In this document: positions 21,112 to 33,257 of the stretch, piece by piece
Position numbering within the stretch: the stretch's first letter is position 1
How the letters are laid out: each line of letters opens with the position of its first letter
Assembly (NCBI RefSeq): GCF_943734655.1
Contig: NC_071354.1
Location: 13,808,501 to 13,872,500, forward strand
Direction of reading: 5' to 3'
DNA: 64,000 bases
From: Sabethes cyaneus
Lineage: Eukaryota > Arthropoda > Insecta > Diptera > Culicidae
Program-made: the position numbers and the translations under genes
The notes under the pieces: generated by a model
The model's database searches: none
Told to the model about the DNA's origin: nothing
What the model saw: only the letters and a program-made list of their open reading frames with translations

Positions 21112-24100
21112 GTAAGCTTCACCAGCAGCGGCAGACAGACGCGGAGAGCCCAGACGGCTCTAATCACGCAAAAATCATAAACAGAAAAAGGAAATTGGTC
21201 CTATTGTCTTCGGTGAACAGACAAAGTCTGTGGGGCTGTTATTTATAGCGAGAAGAATGGATTTTATGCTGCTACTGGTTCGGCGTTGTTTTCTATAATT
21301 ATTCAAGTTAATAATAGTATCGAACAACCTTGCCTGCCTGTCGGCAGCAACACCGAATAAGGCTAATGAGTCATATTTGTCTTCAACGATCAAAAGTATT
21401 TCGCAATCAGTCAGCAAGAAAACGACAACAAGAACTAGTAGCAGCTAAGAAAAATGCTTGGCATTCCCGATTTTTTTCATTTCAAAATTGTATCCTCTTC
21501 TGTCGCGTGTGCGAGTGTAGACTAGAAAACAAAACGCCGGTTCCGGCGTCTCGTCCCATAGTGATGCTATTAAGTTGCATTTCTGCCAACCAAAAAGTGG
21601 GTTGGTGGACGACGTGAGCGAAGAGCAAATGCAAAACTTTTGTGACAATTCCGTCCATACGGGTATTGCCGGCACTGCACAAGTGTGTGGGCTTGCTCAA
21701 ATGATGTATGACCGCACCCGTGAACCAAAGAAAAACGTTGTTTCGCGCGGAAAACTACGCGATTAGTGGGGGTTTTCCCCAGTAGTAAATGCGTTTTAGA
21801 AAATACTCGCTTGCTCCTCGAGCAAGCAAGTAATTGCAACATTTGGTTTACAGTTTTGCTTGCAGTGGCACATTCTTTCGACCATTATCGCGCGAATGCT
21901 CCCCTAAAAATATGTCCATTAAAGCTATTATCCATTAGTTACGAGCCCTCGTTGGCCTCATTTCCATTATTATGAATCCTGTTGTGCTTGGAAGAAGTGC
22001 AGCAGCATGGCTTACGTAAGAGCCCGGATCTAGCTGAGCGCCAGCCGCACAGTCTCGATGCTGTAGTTCCGCTTCGCGACGGTTTTATTACCCCCTTAAG
22101 CTGTGCTGAATGTTTCCCGTTTGCTCCCAAAACACTCGACGTCCCCCGCACTGCGCATGCTAAACTATGTGTATTTCATTTTACTCGGTTGCAGATATCT
22201 TCTTTGTGGCTATTTACCTTTCGGCCACGTCCGCGCGGGATACTCCCATTAGGAGAGGACAGGCGGTGAAGAGGCGCAATTCCACATAAGATAAAGCTAC
22301 GGCACTCGCTTTCAGGGTCATCCAGCTGTTTTTTGCCACTCACTCTACAGCTGCTGCTGATGTTGCTGCAGCACTCTTATCAGCCACTTTTTGCCGGGAT
22401 GGACCAAATTCCGCTTCACTTTGCCAGATTTTCGATGCCAGTAGCGTAGCTAGCCGCTTTCAAGATCTGCAAACACAGGGACAGTTTACTAATCCCCTAT
22501 TAAATTATTGCCCTCCCTGTAGCACGTCACTGCTGCACTTTTGACCGTTTTACCAGCACGAAAACCGCTACGTCCTGTTTGTTTCTTGCTGGGCACAAAC
22601 TGCGGTCCGAGTTCGGGCTCTTCTTTGTGTGCATCGGCGATGTACTTCAGCAGGAGCCTTGTTATCGATGCAATTTCGCATTGGCGCAAATGGGATATCC
22701 CATTTGCTCGCAGATTTTTCCTCGCTGTTGTTGGTGGTTTGAAAAATGTGACGCATTCCCCGGGAAACCCCACACCATGTGAGCAAGCGAGCGAACGAGC
22801 GAGCAAGTGAATGAACAAACGAACAAGAGCCACCGCAGCACCAGGCCTTCGGTCTAATCCAATTACCAGGCGAGAAATGAAATATCGACCGAACGGCCGG
22901 CGGAGAGACCGAATGACCAACTTTTAAATGTAATAAAGACCGATGGAATGCCTGTAATGTAGGGATCGGCATTCGGTGCCACCACACACTACTGCAGTGC
23001 AGCCAGCAGATGCAGCAGCAGCAGCGTGGCAAAATTTAGAAAACGTAGTTAGAGTACTGCACTGTTGCATGTGTTCCAATTTGTCTATACAGTATCTCTG
23101 GCGTTGGAATTGCAGGCAGTGTGTCATTCACGGGTGCATCACCCGGCCGGCAAGTGCTGTGTGTCTCTCTTCTCGATGTATTTTATTACATATTCATATA
23201 CCAATTTCAGCACAGCCGACGACGAACAGTCGGACAGACGGCCGTTCATGCCGAGGATCCAAGCCTTGTACCCTGACAATCGGTGCGTAGTTGGTGAACG
23301 CGGGAGGAATGGGGTTGGTTGGGCGTTCGTCGCGGTATGACGGTTCCAGCCGATGACAGTAGCAAGATGGAACTGGCAAATGGACGGTCGTTATGCTAAT
23401 ATAGTGCCCGCATTCTCCATTATCAAGTCCATTTCATTAGCCAAATGAGTTTCCAACGCACGGAATGGCTTCCCGATATGGGAAGGTATTTCTTCGTGCA
23501 TTTATTCTCCGCCCGCCAGTAATGCTAGTCTTTAACGACGTTGTTACTCTTTCCGTTTAGTGTACTGAGTGCTGTGCTGAGCCAACCCCGCAGGACAATC
23601 GGGTTTTCCTTATATAAATCCAATTTGTTCGATTGTGGAGAGTCAGTCGGAATAGACAGTATCTGCAAGCTTTTTATGGTTTAATCAGCGACTTGCATGC
23701 TGTAGGTATGAGGTATTTCCCAAAGAATGTTGTATTGTGATTTATGTGACTGAATTGATCGTAAATTTGTTCTTATTTACACCTTTTCGTTCAAAAATCT
23801 CTACGCTAATTAGGGTTTCTTTCTAATTCCGTCGTAGAAAGCCACTCTAATTTTCATCATTTCTTAAGTGGATTTCATGAATACTCCAAAAGCTAGGCTG
23901 CTGATTTAACTCAATCATACTTACCTTCCCTTTGAATCACACTTACCGTGCCCTTTGAATTCACTAAAAAGCGATTAATAAAGCATTTGATTGAAATTGC
24001 GCAACTGACAAAAATCACAATAATGTTTACGAAGCTAGCGCGCATGTATTTGTGTAGGACAGCATGACAAATGTTATTCTGCAAAATTTCTGTAGGTTTT

Positions 24101-26009
24101 GCAAGTTGTCCCGGCTGCAGAATAATAACAATGCGTTGCGTGAGTTATTTTCATTTTATGAATGACGGAAATTGACGGAAATAGATCTCAGCTCACTTTG
24201 ATTGATCGCGTATGAGAGGCAACAAACTAAAATATTAGGGAATAACTAATTTTGCATTGTGTGTCATAACAATCGCTGATATTTTTAATAATTTGTGTTG
24301 GATAGGACGGGAATTGGCAATTACGACGAAGCAGCAACATACCATAGTTCGGAAATTTTTGTAACGTCTCATAAAGTTGTCATCTAACAAATTACAAGCG
24401 AAGGTGTGAATTCAAGGGTGGCAATTTTTACACGGATCAAGTTCCACCAGCAGCAATATCACGTGTTGTCCAGTTCCCCAGCAAAATCTGTGCAACCATC
24501 TGTTGTATGTTCCAAAGTAAAAACTAGCCCTCCCCGGATGATGATGTAACATTTTTCTTTTGCTACAAACTAAACTTGACTCGTCGTATAATGAATGTAC
24601 AGTACTGTAGAGCAGCAGGGTGTATAGCAAGGCCCGATGTGAAACTTAATCCGTCGGTATTCATTCAGCTTTACACCAATCAGTAACCAGAGCAGCTTTT
24701 GCAAGGAGAAAGAGTTTCCAGTTAAGTCTTCTCTCCGGTGGGACGGTTATGGTCCCCTGTCGGTTGCATCCTATCGCATCGCATCCCATCACATGCAATT
24801 GATGAATGTGATATTGATCGGATGCGGCAGCAACTGCACGTGATTATTATTTTTACAGTATAGCTATAGCTTTTTTCCTCGGCTATATGTTGTACTTCCA
24901 TCCGGTTGTAGAAACCAGTTCAGTTAGCTGGCTGCTCTCCTCCGTAGTTGATGATGGGTGAACAAGTAAACCCAATTTGTTCGTTTCTCCTGTCTGTCTG
25001 TTCAGATATGACGGCATAAATTGAGCGAGTAAGAAAAAAAAAAACACTCAGCTCGCGCAAAATAAATATTGATTAGAGCCAAATTAGCGAGTTTATTTAT
25101 GTTCCTTTCGCGTACGTACCCACGTTTTAAGTACTGCGCCGGGTTTTCGCCGAGCAAGGCAGCATCTCCATTTTGTGCAACTATTTATTTGTTCACTTAA
25201 TAAATCACGCGCGAAAGCGCAATTCCAAAAAGGGCGACTGTTCGTGTAACTTCACCGCACAACTTCTTGAGCACCACGCGTATGTACTTGTGTCGCAATT
25301 TCGATATGCGTCATCTCGAAAGTTACCGATCAATACCTGGTAAGACTTTAGGATAACATTTTGTGCAAAGCTATCCGCCCATTACAGGCCCCATCACCCT
25401 GCTGTCTGCCCCAGTAAACACCTTTTGGGTGATCCTCTAGAGAATCACGTGCTCCGATCCGATTTGTCTAATCACGATCCAAACAAAAATAGCCGTTCGT
25501 ACCTACATCATCACATCATGGTTGCGGTAGCGTGCGAAATGGTACAGCATATACAGCCAGTACAGCCAGCGGTGATTTTTTTCTATGTATTTATATTAGT
25601 GATTATTCGGCTTGCATCATCGCGAGAATAAGAGCGATTGGGTGCAACGGACTGTGACGGTGCAATGAGTTTGACATGGCAGACACTGCAATGGCGATGT
25701 GAGAGTGATTCACATGTTGCAGGGCTGCTGCTACATTGCAGGCCACAAAAAGCGAATCAAAAAGTACTAATATTAAGTAGTAATTCAGCACTGGCTATTA
25801 TTCAAATTTGGACGGGTTTTAATCGTGAATTGTATGCAACAATCATCATCGCGATAGTCACTAAAAGATTGTCTCATTTGGATTCAAATGTAGCGTCGAT
25901 TTCATCATTGTCATGTCTTCTCAGTCTTGAGGTACTATCGTTCATTTTCACTTAATGTATGTTGCGCTAGCATCATCGACAGAACACTTCAAACGTCGAT
26001 GATCCGGCA

Positions 26010-26560
26010 TTTTTTTTTGTATGCCAGAAGGGCATTGGGTTAAAAGGCCACTGCGACAGTCTTAATGATCGTCTTTTGTGGCAGGCCCCGATTTCTGTAC
26101 ACAGTTTACGGACCGCTCATACCCATTGATGGAGTTGAGCGGGATAGTTGTAATCCTGTGCCCCAATTCGGTATTACATGGTTTATAAAGCCAATGACCG
26201 TTTTGGGATTTAGGCTCCATACCTGATATGGAGTAAGAAGGAAACTTCCTAAGAAGTTGTGCCTTGATAATGCAAGAGCTTCGCAACAGCAGAGCAGATG
26301 CGCTGAACTTTCAGGTTCAGAGTTACAAAAGCGGCAGGTGTCGGATGATACCTTGCCGATATTCTTTAAATGATAAAAAGCGGGGCTGTGTCCTGTTAGG
26401 AGTCCCGTGATTGTGCATAGTTCACTACGAGTTAAATGGAGTAGTTTTTTAGCTACTGCAGGGTTTGGGTAGATAAACTGTTTGACTTGTCTACAACCCT
26501 GTGTTTGATTCCAACGGGATGCTATTTCTAGCTCCGGCATTCTCGGTGCCTGTCCATCTC
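26010..26560 (-). mobile_element. I/Loa-type non-LTR retrotransposon, 3' end with poly(A)
   Basis: The minus-strand frame 26,540-26,106 encodes the region after RNase H: ASRWNQTQGCRQVKQF, then RSELCTITGLLTGHSPAFYH, a knuckle CRFCNSEPESSAHLLCCC (C-x2-C-x8-H-x4-C) and the C-terminal tail LTPYQVWSLNPKTVIGFINH. The 3' untranslated part ends near 26,010-26,020 in an A-run (caaaaaaaaatg), consistent with target-primed insertion and strong 5' truncation. A second copy of the same family, on the + strand, is at 39,271-40,490; both share the phrase gacratcattaagactgtc downstream of the frame. Confidence 0.8.
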
Positions 26561-26974
26561 AATGCATCTTGTCTTGTTCCATATTCCAGCTTGTCACCCA
26601 GGGGTGGTCGCAGAATCCTACGCTTAACATGCCAACTGTTCGCCAATCACTGCTTTGTCCTCTGCAAACCCTAGGATCGTATGAGGCACTTCTGGGAACC
26701 TTCTTGACTTCAAATCTTATAATGTCACGAATCAGATATCCCTACCTTTATCTTGACGTTTGATGTAATTCCAAAAAGCGCTGTCAGATGAGACAACCAT
26801 ATTCAGGCACAATTTGGCACAGCTCATTCCGTCTGACTGAATCATGTACCGCCTTGAAGTTTGTAAACAAATGGTTCGTATTTTTTCCATCGGAATACCG
26901 GACTATATACCGTGACACTTTCTCGGTAGATAACCGACGTGAATTCGACCTCATTTTTGAACAAAAACCTAGCT

Positions 26975-27150
26975 TCCCCGCTCGGTTAGCTTCGGGGTAC
27001 AATGCTGGCCTAACAAGCCAGTCGTCGTATATTCGAACCTTGGCTGGGAGCTTGCTCTAATAACCGGCTGCGTAGTCTTTCGATAAAGAAGGGTCAAGTT
27101 CTCAACAGGACGTTTATACCCATAGCTTTGCTTGCTTTTTTTTCCTAGCT
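26975..27150 (+). mobile_element. tRNA-like SINE
   Basis: A tRNA-like head (tcggttagcttcggggtac as a plausible A box, tattcgaacct as a B box, about 45 nt apart) is followed by a body reading gggtcaagttctcaacagga, then tttataccca and gctttgcttgc and a T-run. The body is found again, inverted, at 61,285-61,365. SINEs of this build are transcribed by RNA polymerase III and moved by a partner LINE; the partner cannot be told here. Confidence 0.55.
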
Positions 27151-28019
27151 CATTGACACTGGATTTTATTATTCAAAAAGCTAATTAATATTATACTGGG
27201 TCACTCCGCATTTTTCAATTTCTTTGGTTCGAGATTGCCCTTTAGACTAGGTGATAATTTAATGAAATTAAGAATACAGCTTTCGGCTGGGTGGTGGTTG
27301 CTGGATATGCAACGTCACGTAAATTGCTGGAAGCTGCACAGTATTTTACTTACCTAATTAATTGTCTTGTCGTTCTAAGAGATAGCCTGGGGAACAAAAT
27401 TTCTTCAATTTACTCGGTTGTACACTACCGGTCTCCTCCAGATCTTCGCCAGCTATCGCTTAACCTGTTCTAACCATCATGCTCACGGCGCCCCTACCCA
27501 GTAAACCATTTGGTTTGTATATCTCGATTGCAACTGAGATGTACGAAATCATATCTGAACGAAAAAGTTATATTTCACGCCATATAAGAACATATATGTA
27601 CCAAAGTGGAGGCGATATACGTGCGAAAATTTTGACAACTATTTGTAATTCTATTTTGCGTAGTTTTTATAACACGCAACTAAATACTCCTGAATATATG
27701 ATTAAGATATAATCAAATATTGCAATTGTCTATACTGCTTTATAATTCACAGTCATGAATTGTATATGAGGACACGCACGACTGCAAAACAACTTAATGT
27801 TCACTTCGATTTGACATACTCTAATCATTATACAATTCCAATGTGGAATTGACATGAAAACGATTTAATGTGAACTTTCTATTACGATTTTGTGTTATCT
27901 GGGTAGTCGACTTTTTCCTACCGGATTTGAAGCTAACACCATTTTTGCAGGGCAGCTGTCCGGAATTCTAATTAGATTTGTTAAAGATCGTGCTGATATC
28001 CTCTCGGCTCATAACACCT

Positions 28020-29115
28020 TGTAGCGCTATGTTGAACACCGGGCATGAGGAACCGTCACTTTGACGAATCCCTCTGTGCGATTCGAATGAACTTGACAAG
28101 CCACCCGAACACAGTACTGTGTATAATCTAGCACAGATTGAATCAGTTTGATAAGCTTCCTGGTGAAGCCGTTCTCGTTCATGATTTTCGATAGCTCTTT
28201 ACAGTCGATTGTATCACGTGCAGCTTTGTAGTCAACGAACAAATATTGCGTGGCCGAGTATTCACGGTTTTTTGGGACGATCTGCCGCAATGTAAATATT
28301 TGATCCGTTGACCGTTCTTCAACGTCACGCCCGCGTAGCGTTCTCCTCATCTATCACCCTTCCTTGAGAAAACCAGTAGTTCCACTGAACAGTCATCGAG
28401 GGGGGCTTCATCCAATTTGTTCTTTTCCCGCAGCGTAGTTTCGAGTCAGGCTGCTTTAGTTGCACGAGATTTAGCCAAGTTCTGGGTAGTAGTCAGAGTC
28501 AACGTTAGCGCTTCGATAGAATGTGACGTCAATGATGTCTGAGAAGTGTGGACAATCGATCATAACGTGGCCGATTTACGATTCTGTCGGATTTGGTGAC
28601 CTCCAGGTGTACTTGTGTACGAGTCGATTCTGGAAGAAGGAATGTCGATAAGCCTTAGGCTCATTTCGTCGGTCAGCGGGTGCACGCTGAACCCTTCAAT
28701 TACCACTACCAGTGTATATTCCTCCTCCTAGCCGACCTGGACATTAAAATCCCGATGATTATCTTGATATCATATTTTAGGCAGCTTGGGGACTTATCGT
28801 CATCGGTACTTCTAAGTTGAGGACTGTGCGCGTTGGTGATGATCATGTTAAAGAACCGGCCCTTGATTCTCAACCTGCACATTCGGATTATGGACTGGTA
28901 TTGACATAATCACCCTTTTCCGCATCTCACACCTCACTATGTAAGCTGTACCTAGCTCATGTGTGTTGCCGCAGCTCTGGTAGATGGTATGTCCATCTCT
29001 GAACGTACATACCTTTGAGTCCTTCCAACAAATCTACAACGTCGAACTTACGACTCTTCAATACGTCGAAGAGCTCTCGAGTGCTCGCTTGGAAGTTGAG
29101 AGATCAGCAGTTCCA
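28020..29115 (-). mobile_element. RTE-clade LINE fragment: endonuclease remnants plus RT piece (dead)
   Basis: On the minus strand, out-of-frame remnants of the endonuclease run from about 29,110 (SRKFDVVDLLEGLKG, then AYIVRCEMRKRV, HPLTDEMSLRLIDIPSSR, CPHFSDIIDVTFYRSANVDS). After an internal deletion comes a reverse-transcriptase start in the frame 28,350-28,027: STDQIFTLRQIVPKNREYSA then YLFVDYKAARDTIDCKELSK. The last is RT motif A, with the usual Y before the catalytic-side D changed to R (KAAYD to KAARD). Many stops and shifts show a non-functional copy. Confidence 0.75.
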
Positions 29116-30914
29116 TCTCCCGAATTTCCAATTTATAGTCCTTTATCGTCGCATGGGTCTATTCCGATTGTTCCAGTATGAATTTCGTTCATTCATTCAT
29201 TGCATATTTATTCGTTTTTCATGGTGGCTTGCAAAGCTTTATGCCTACAGGCACCAACGGTATGTTTTATTCTGGCATTTATATGTTGTAGTTCGAGTAC
29301 GGTTCTGGCCTTTGGGTGAGCTCGATTTAGCACAAGAAATGAACCGCAGAATCTAGAGAAAGAGTACCGTGAAAAAGTGAGCAGAATTGTCTGGTAGTTG
29401 GCATTTATTGCAATTTTAATCGCCCAGCTCTGAATGGTTTCGGCGGACTCTGGGAAACGACCGTCCCCTCCGCAAACAGACTCAACAGAGTAACGAGATC
29501 CAACAGGGTTGGTCACCCCGGCCCATTTTTTAAAATTTTCTAAAACAATGGCAAGCAATTTTCGGGGTAGTTGAAAAGGTGGCGTTTTAGGTACCTTCAG
29601 GGGTGCGTGAAGCGTTGAAAAGTTTTACGACCAAGAAATTTACCGCTCGGTGAAAAGAATCTGTACGAAAACAATGAGATAATATAAAATGTAAATATAT
29701 AAAACGAGAAAAACTCTTTCATGGTGATATGTAGATGGTAAACCATCCATTTTAGCTCAATGCTCTAGATTAAAAGCATCATTTTTTCCAACAATTTTCG
29801 AAAACAATTTATAAAAAAAATAACTCACATAAAATAGGGACCTCAACTTGAATGTAGTGAAGCATAAGATAAGGAACAAAAAAGGCACTATTGCCAAGTC
29901 TTTGCTCAGAGCTAATTATGATAAAGCATAAACGTAGGATGTCGTCCGTGTGCTGCTACTCCGTTATTGACCAGGACCGATGGAAATTGCAAAATGATGG
30001 CTGGAAAAGCATACTTGGCACACAGCACACTATTCCTCATTGTGCAACCTGATCAGGTCCTTGCATGCTTATCAATATTGTTGCCGACGCCAGCCACGTC
30101 CGAAGGCGGGTTCTGGTGGGAAATGGGAAAGAATGTTAGTTAATCCAAGACTTGTTGCTACCAAAGACCAAGGAATCCTCTACATCTTCACAAGCATTTC
30201 GGGAATGGAATTGTTGTTAGTAGATAGGTGAGCTGGATAAAGATCCATCTTAATGGATAATGTAATCTGTCGAAAGCTACGCGCGGTTTCGGTGTGATTT
30301 CATTAAAACACCCGCGAAGTCTCTTAGCATCGACTATCTCGGATATTCGATTATTTCAATCAAGTAAATGCTACATATATCGTAAACTACTTCATCTATC
30401 TCGGTAAATGAGTTACTTATTTATGTCGGCACACGATCTGTTGTCTTAAAATGTCATCGAGATACATTGAAATACCTGGAGCTGACTCTTGTTTCATAAA
30501 CCCAATATATTGGTAGTGAAAGTTATTTATCACGCATTGTTTTTTCATCATATGCGGTATAATATCACTAAACCACGCACGTGACTGTGATATCATCGTA
30601 AGTTAAATGCATCGACAACGAGAACTATTCGAGTACGAAAGCGAATTCAAAGGCCGTCTGCACGAAACAACACGACATCTATCATAGAATCGAATGCATG
30701 GCGATAAAAGCACCAGCGATTCTCCTGGTCTTCTGGGAATTCTAACTGAATTGTAGATAAGAAGGAAATAACAACCGGCGCTTTTTTTGGAAGTGCTGGA
30801 AAACTTCTTTAATGTTGACTAAATTGAACTGCACCTTTTATTAGAAATACATCTCTTTCAAAGTGTGTTCAAAAAGAGCGTTTGGTCTTATCATCCCAGA
30901 CATGTAGAGAAATA

Positions 30915-31306
30915 CACTGAAGTCGCTTTTTACGCGGCTTTTGGTTTACGCGACTATTTTTACGCGAATTTCGGAATTTACGCGAATTTCGGAATTTACG
31001 CGGTTTTTTTCACGCGAATTTCGGAATTTACGCGGTTTTGACGCGATTCTCGGAATTTACGCGCATGTGCTCAAAACATCTATTTTTTCGCGTAGTGTTG
31101 AAATCCACAAAGTTTTTTTACGCGAAACTATGATTTTTTTACGCGAATTTTGGAATTTACGCAGTTTTTTACGCGATTTTTGGAATTTACGCGGTTTTTT
31201 AAGCGAATTTCGGAATTTACGCAGTTTTTTTACACGAATTTCGGAATTTACGCGGTTTTTTTTATTTACGCGGGACGTTACCTTCGAGTAAAAAGCGACT
31301 TGAGTG
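30915..31306. mobile_element. TA-flanked MITE with internal ttacgcg minisatellite, long copy (392 bp)
   Basis: The ends are inverted repeats: left CACTGAAGTCGCTTTTTACG, right (other strand) CACTCAAGTCGCTTTTTACT. TA lies on each side (30,913-30,914 and 31,307-31,308). The interior is a run of about nine to ten units of roughly 27-32 bp with the consensus ttttttacgcgaatttcgga. The frame 30,941-31,291 is the repeat being translated, not a gene. Same family as 15,047-15,243. Confidence 0.88.
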
Positions 31307-33228
31307 TAGACGAATCTATTTGAAAATAATCTGATATTATCTTGGGTTACTCAAAATCTTGAAAAGTTTTTACTAGAATGGTTATGCACCATACCATCAA
31401 TCAATGCTATGTGAGCAAGAATACTCAAACGCAAGAAACTCCGGGACTCGCCATGATTCGCAATTACAGTTCGTATTGGGCCAGTTGTAAAATGCATTGG
31501 ATCACAGATTTGTCGCACAATTACTTACTTACTTAACTGGCTTGCCGTTCTAAGACAAAGCCTGTTGCACAAGGCTATCGCACGCAGCATCTATACCAAG
31601 TAGAGTGTTATAAAATATCGCCATTAGAATAAGCTTTGTTCCATCACACTTTAGCTTCCATATTAACAGCTTGTCCGAGCTGTGGTTGTCAGTAAGATGA
31701 CTTTCCGGAGGAAACTGATTAATATTCAAACAGTATTCAGTACAGCATCATCTGAGCCATCACTTTTCCCCCGGCGCGCCAGTAAATGCTGCTGCTTCAC
31801 CTCAAGCAGGTTACTTGTCTATCACTCCCTGACGGGGTGCCAAAGACTGTCATCTTTCGCACTTCTTGACTACAACACTTCTAGTGCTAACTATTATCCG
31901 CATGCAACCAACAACCAACAACAAGAACCAGTTGCCAGCGGCGGGTGTCCTTTGCTGCGCAAAGATCACGTAAAGCGCGAGCGAGCGAGCGAACGAACGG
32001 AGTACTTTGAGTCAAAAACCGCTTTGATGATGGTTGGGGCGTCTTCGTCTGAAGTTGTTCCGCCGCTGAAGCAGTGCGAAATTGATGTGCACGGCACACA
32101 CATACCTACACCTTTCCCCGCTACATAATTATGATGCCTGGCTTCTGCCCAATTATGTTTGAATAGGTTGCTGCAGCAGCATTTTCTCAAAATAGCAGCA
32201 TTTCAGTAACTACGAAGACGACGTATAGTAGCCGATTGATATGCAAATTCGTCCTATTTCTATTCAACTAGAATTGTGGCTTACTGTTGCTGCTCTTCTT
32301 AGCGAGGAAAATTGCGATTTATCAAGGTTTACGCTCTTGTGTTCTGCATAATTTATATTAGCAGTAATAGACAGGTTTCCGTTTTTCTTTTTCGAACGGC
32401 GGTTCAAAAGACTTTCGATGATTTACTGTTGGTGGCGGCGCCTACTACATTCGAAGTCATGTGCCGTTCCGTATTGATTCCACTCCTTCGAAGAGGGAAG
32501 GGGCACATCATGTGACTGAAAATTGCACTGCCAATATGTCGTTTACTCGTCGTTTCTAGCATGCAATGCACTGCAAACATAAACAGATTGCTGGTTCTTC
32601 AAGCAACAAGCAACCCTGTGGGAGTGTGCCGTAAACGTGTAATCAATTTAATCAGGACGAGGAAATCTTCACATTGAACCGCCAGGCTGACATTGATTTA
32701 TTGCAACTGCCGAAGGTAACACACAGGCAGGAGCAATTTTCTTCTGTTACTGTTACCCACCATCAGCGCCTTGTCACCTCCGTCGTGCAGAATATAGTGG
32801 CAGGTACTCCTATAGTATAACTTACTGTAGGAAAGGAACAGGTGGCGAACAAACGACCCGAACAAAGAAGCTTAATCAAGATGCTAGGTTAGGCGCCTTT
32901 CGTTCGTTCGTTGGCTGCGGAAATGGCTGCCACAGTTACGTTTTGCTACCAACCTGAATTGAATGCAGAACTAACAGGCATCGATAATTGGCCTGAATCA
33001 GCTTGAAGCTGAAACGGAAAAAAAGAAAGAAACATTAGACGAATTGGTTCGTTACAATCACTCTGTTTTGCCGACGACGACGACTACTGTGGCTAATTGT
33101 ACATTGTTATATTAATTCTGCTAATTAGAAATCAAATCCGTTGCTAAGCAACTGTTTCACACATCACAGCATTTGATCGAAAACGTGATCTAATTTCTTT
33201 TCTTTTTTCCGTTTGTTTTTATTTACAG

Positions 33229-33257
33229 AATTCGTAACAATGATGACATCGAAGTGA
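33229..33257 (+). CDS. Cam: Calmodulin, last coding exon (29 nt, ends EFVTMMTSK)
   Basis: The acceptor tttacag is followed by aattcgtaacaatgatg... With the G carried over from the previous exon this reads E-F-V-T-M-M-T-S-K-stop, the exact C-terminus expected for insect calmodulin and the final part of EF-hand 4. The stop codon is TGA at 33,255-33,257. The exon is far too short for ORF finding and is recognisable only through phase and the family's C-terminus. Confidence 0.96.

Larger units (their letters stand above)
21112..33228 (+). other. Calmodulin last intron (12.1 kb)
   Basis: It begins GTAAGC and ends TTTACAG, and joins two exons in matching phase. Apart from the transposon pieces listed separately (26.0-27.2, 28.0-29.1 and 30.9-31.3 kb) it shows no supported gene. 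The stretches 21,112-26,000 and 31,310-33,228 contain only short overlapping open frames. Confidence 0.85.

Noticed and set aside
20904..21248. Calmodulin frame read as a self-contained 114-aa protein
   Set aside because: The ATG is internal to EF-hand 2 and the frame after 21,111 is intron; splicing to 33,229 restores the true C-terminus.
22489..23032. Overlapping frames of 143 and 154 codons on the minus strand inside the calmodulin intron
   Set aside because: Several frames on both strands are open at once in a locally GC-richer stretch, with C/R/S-rich peptides and no recognisable motif; chance is the simplest reading.
29208..29558. 116-codon minus-strand frame with a fairly protein-like composition
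   Set aside because: No family resemblance, next to a dead RTE copy, with no splice or start support; left unannotated.
30941..31291. 116-codon open frame, + strand
   Set aside because: It is the ttacgcg minisatellite inside a TA-flanked MITE (repeated FTRISEF-like peptide).
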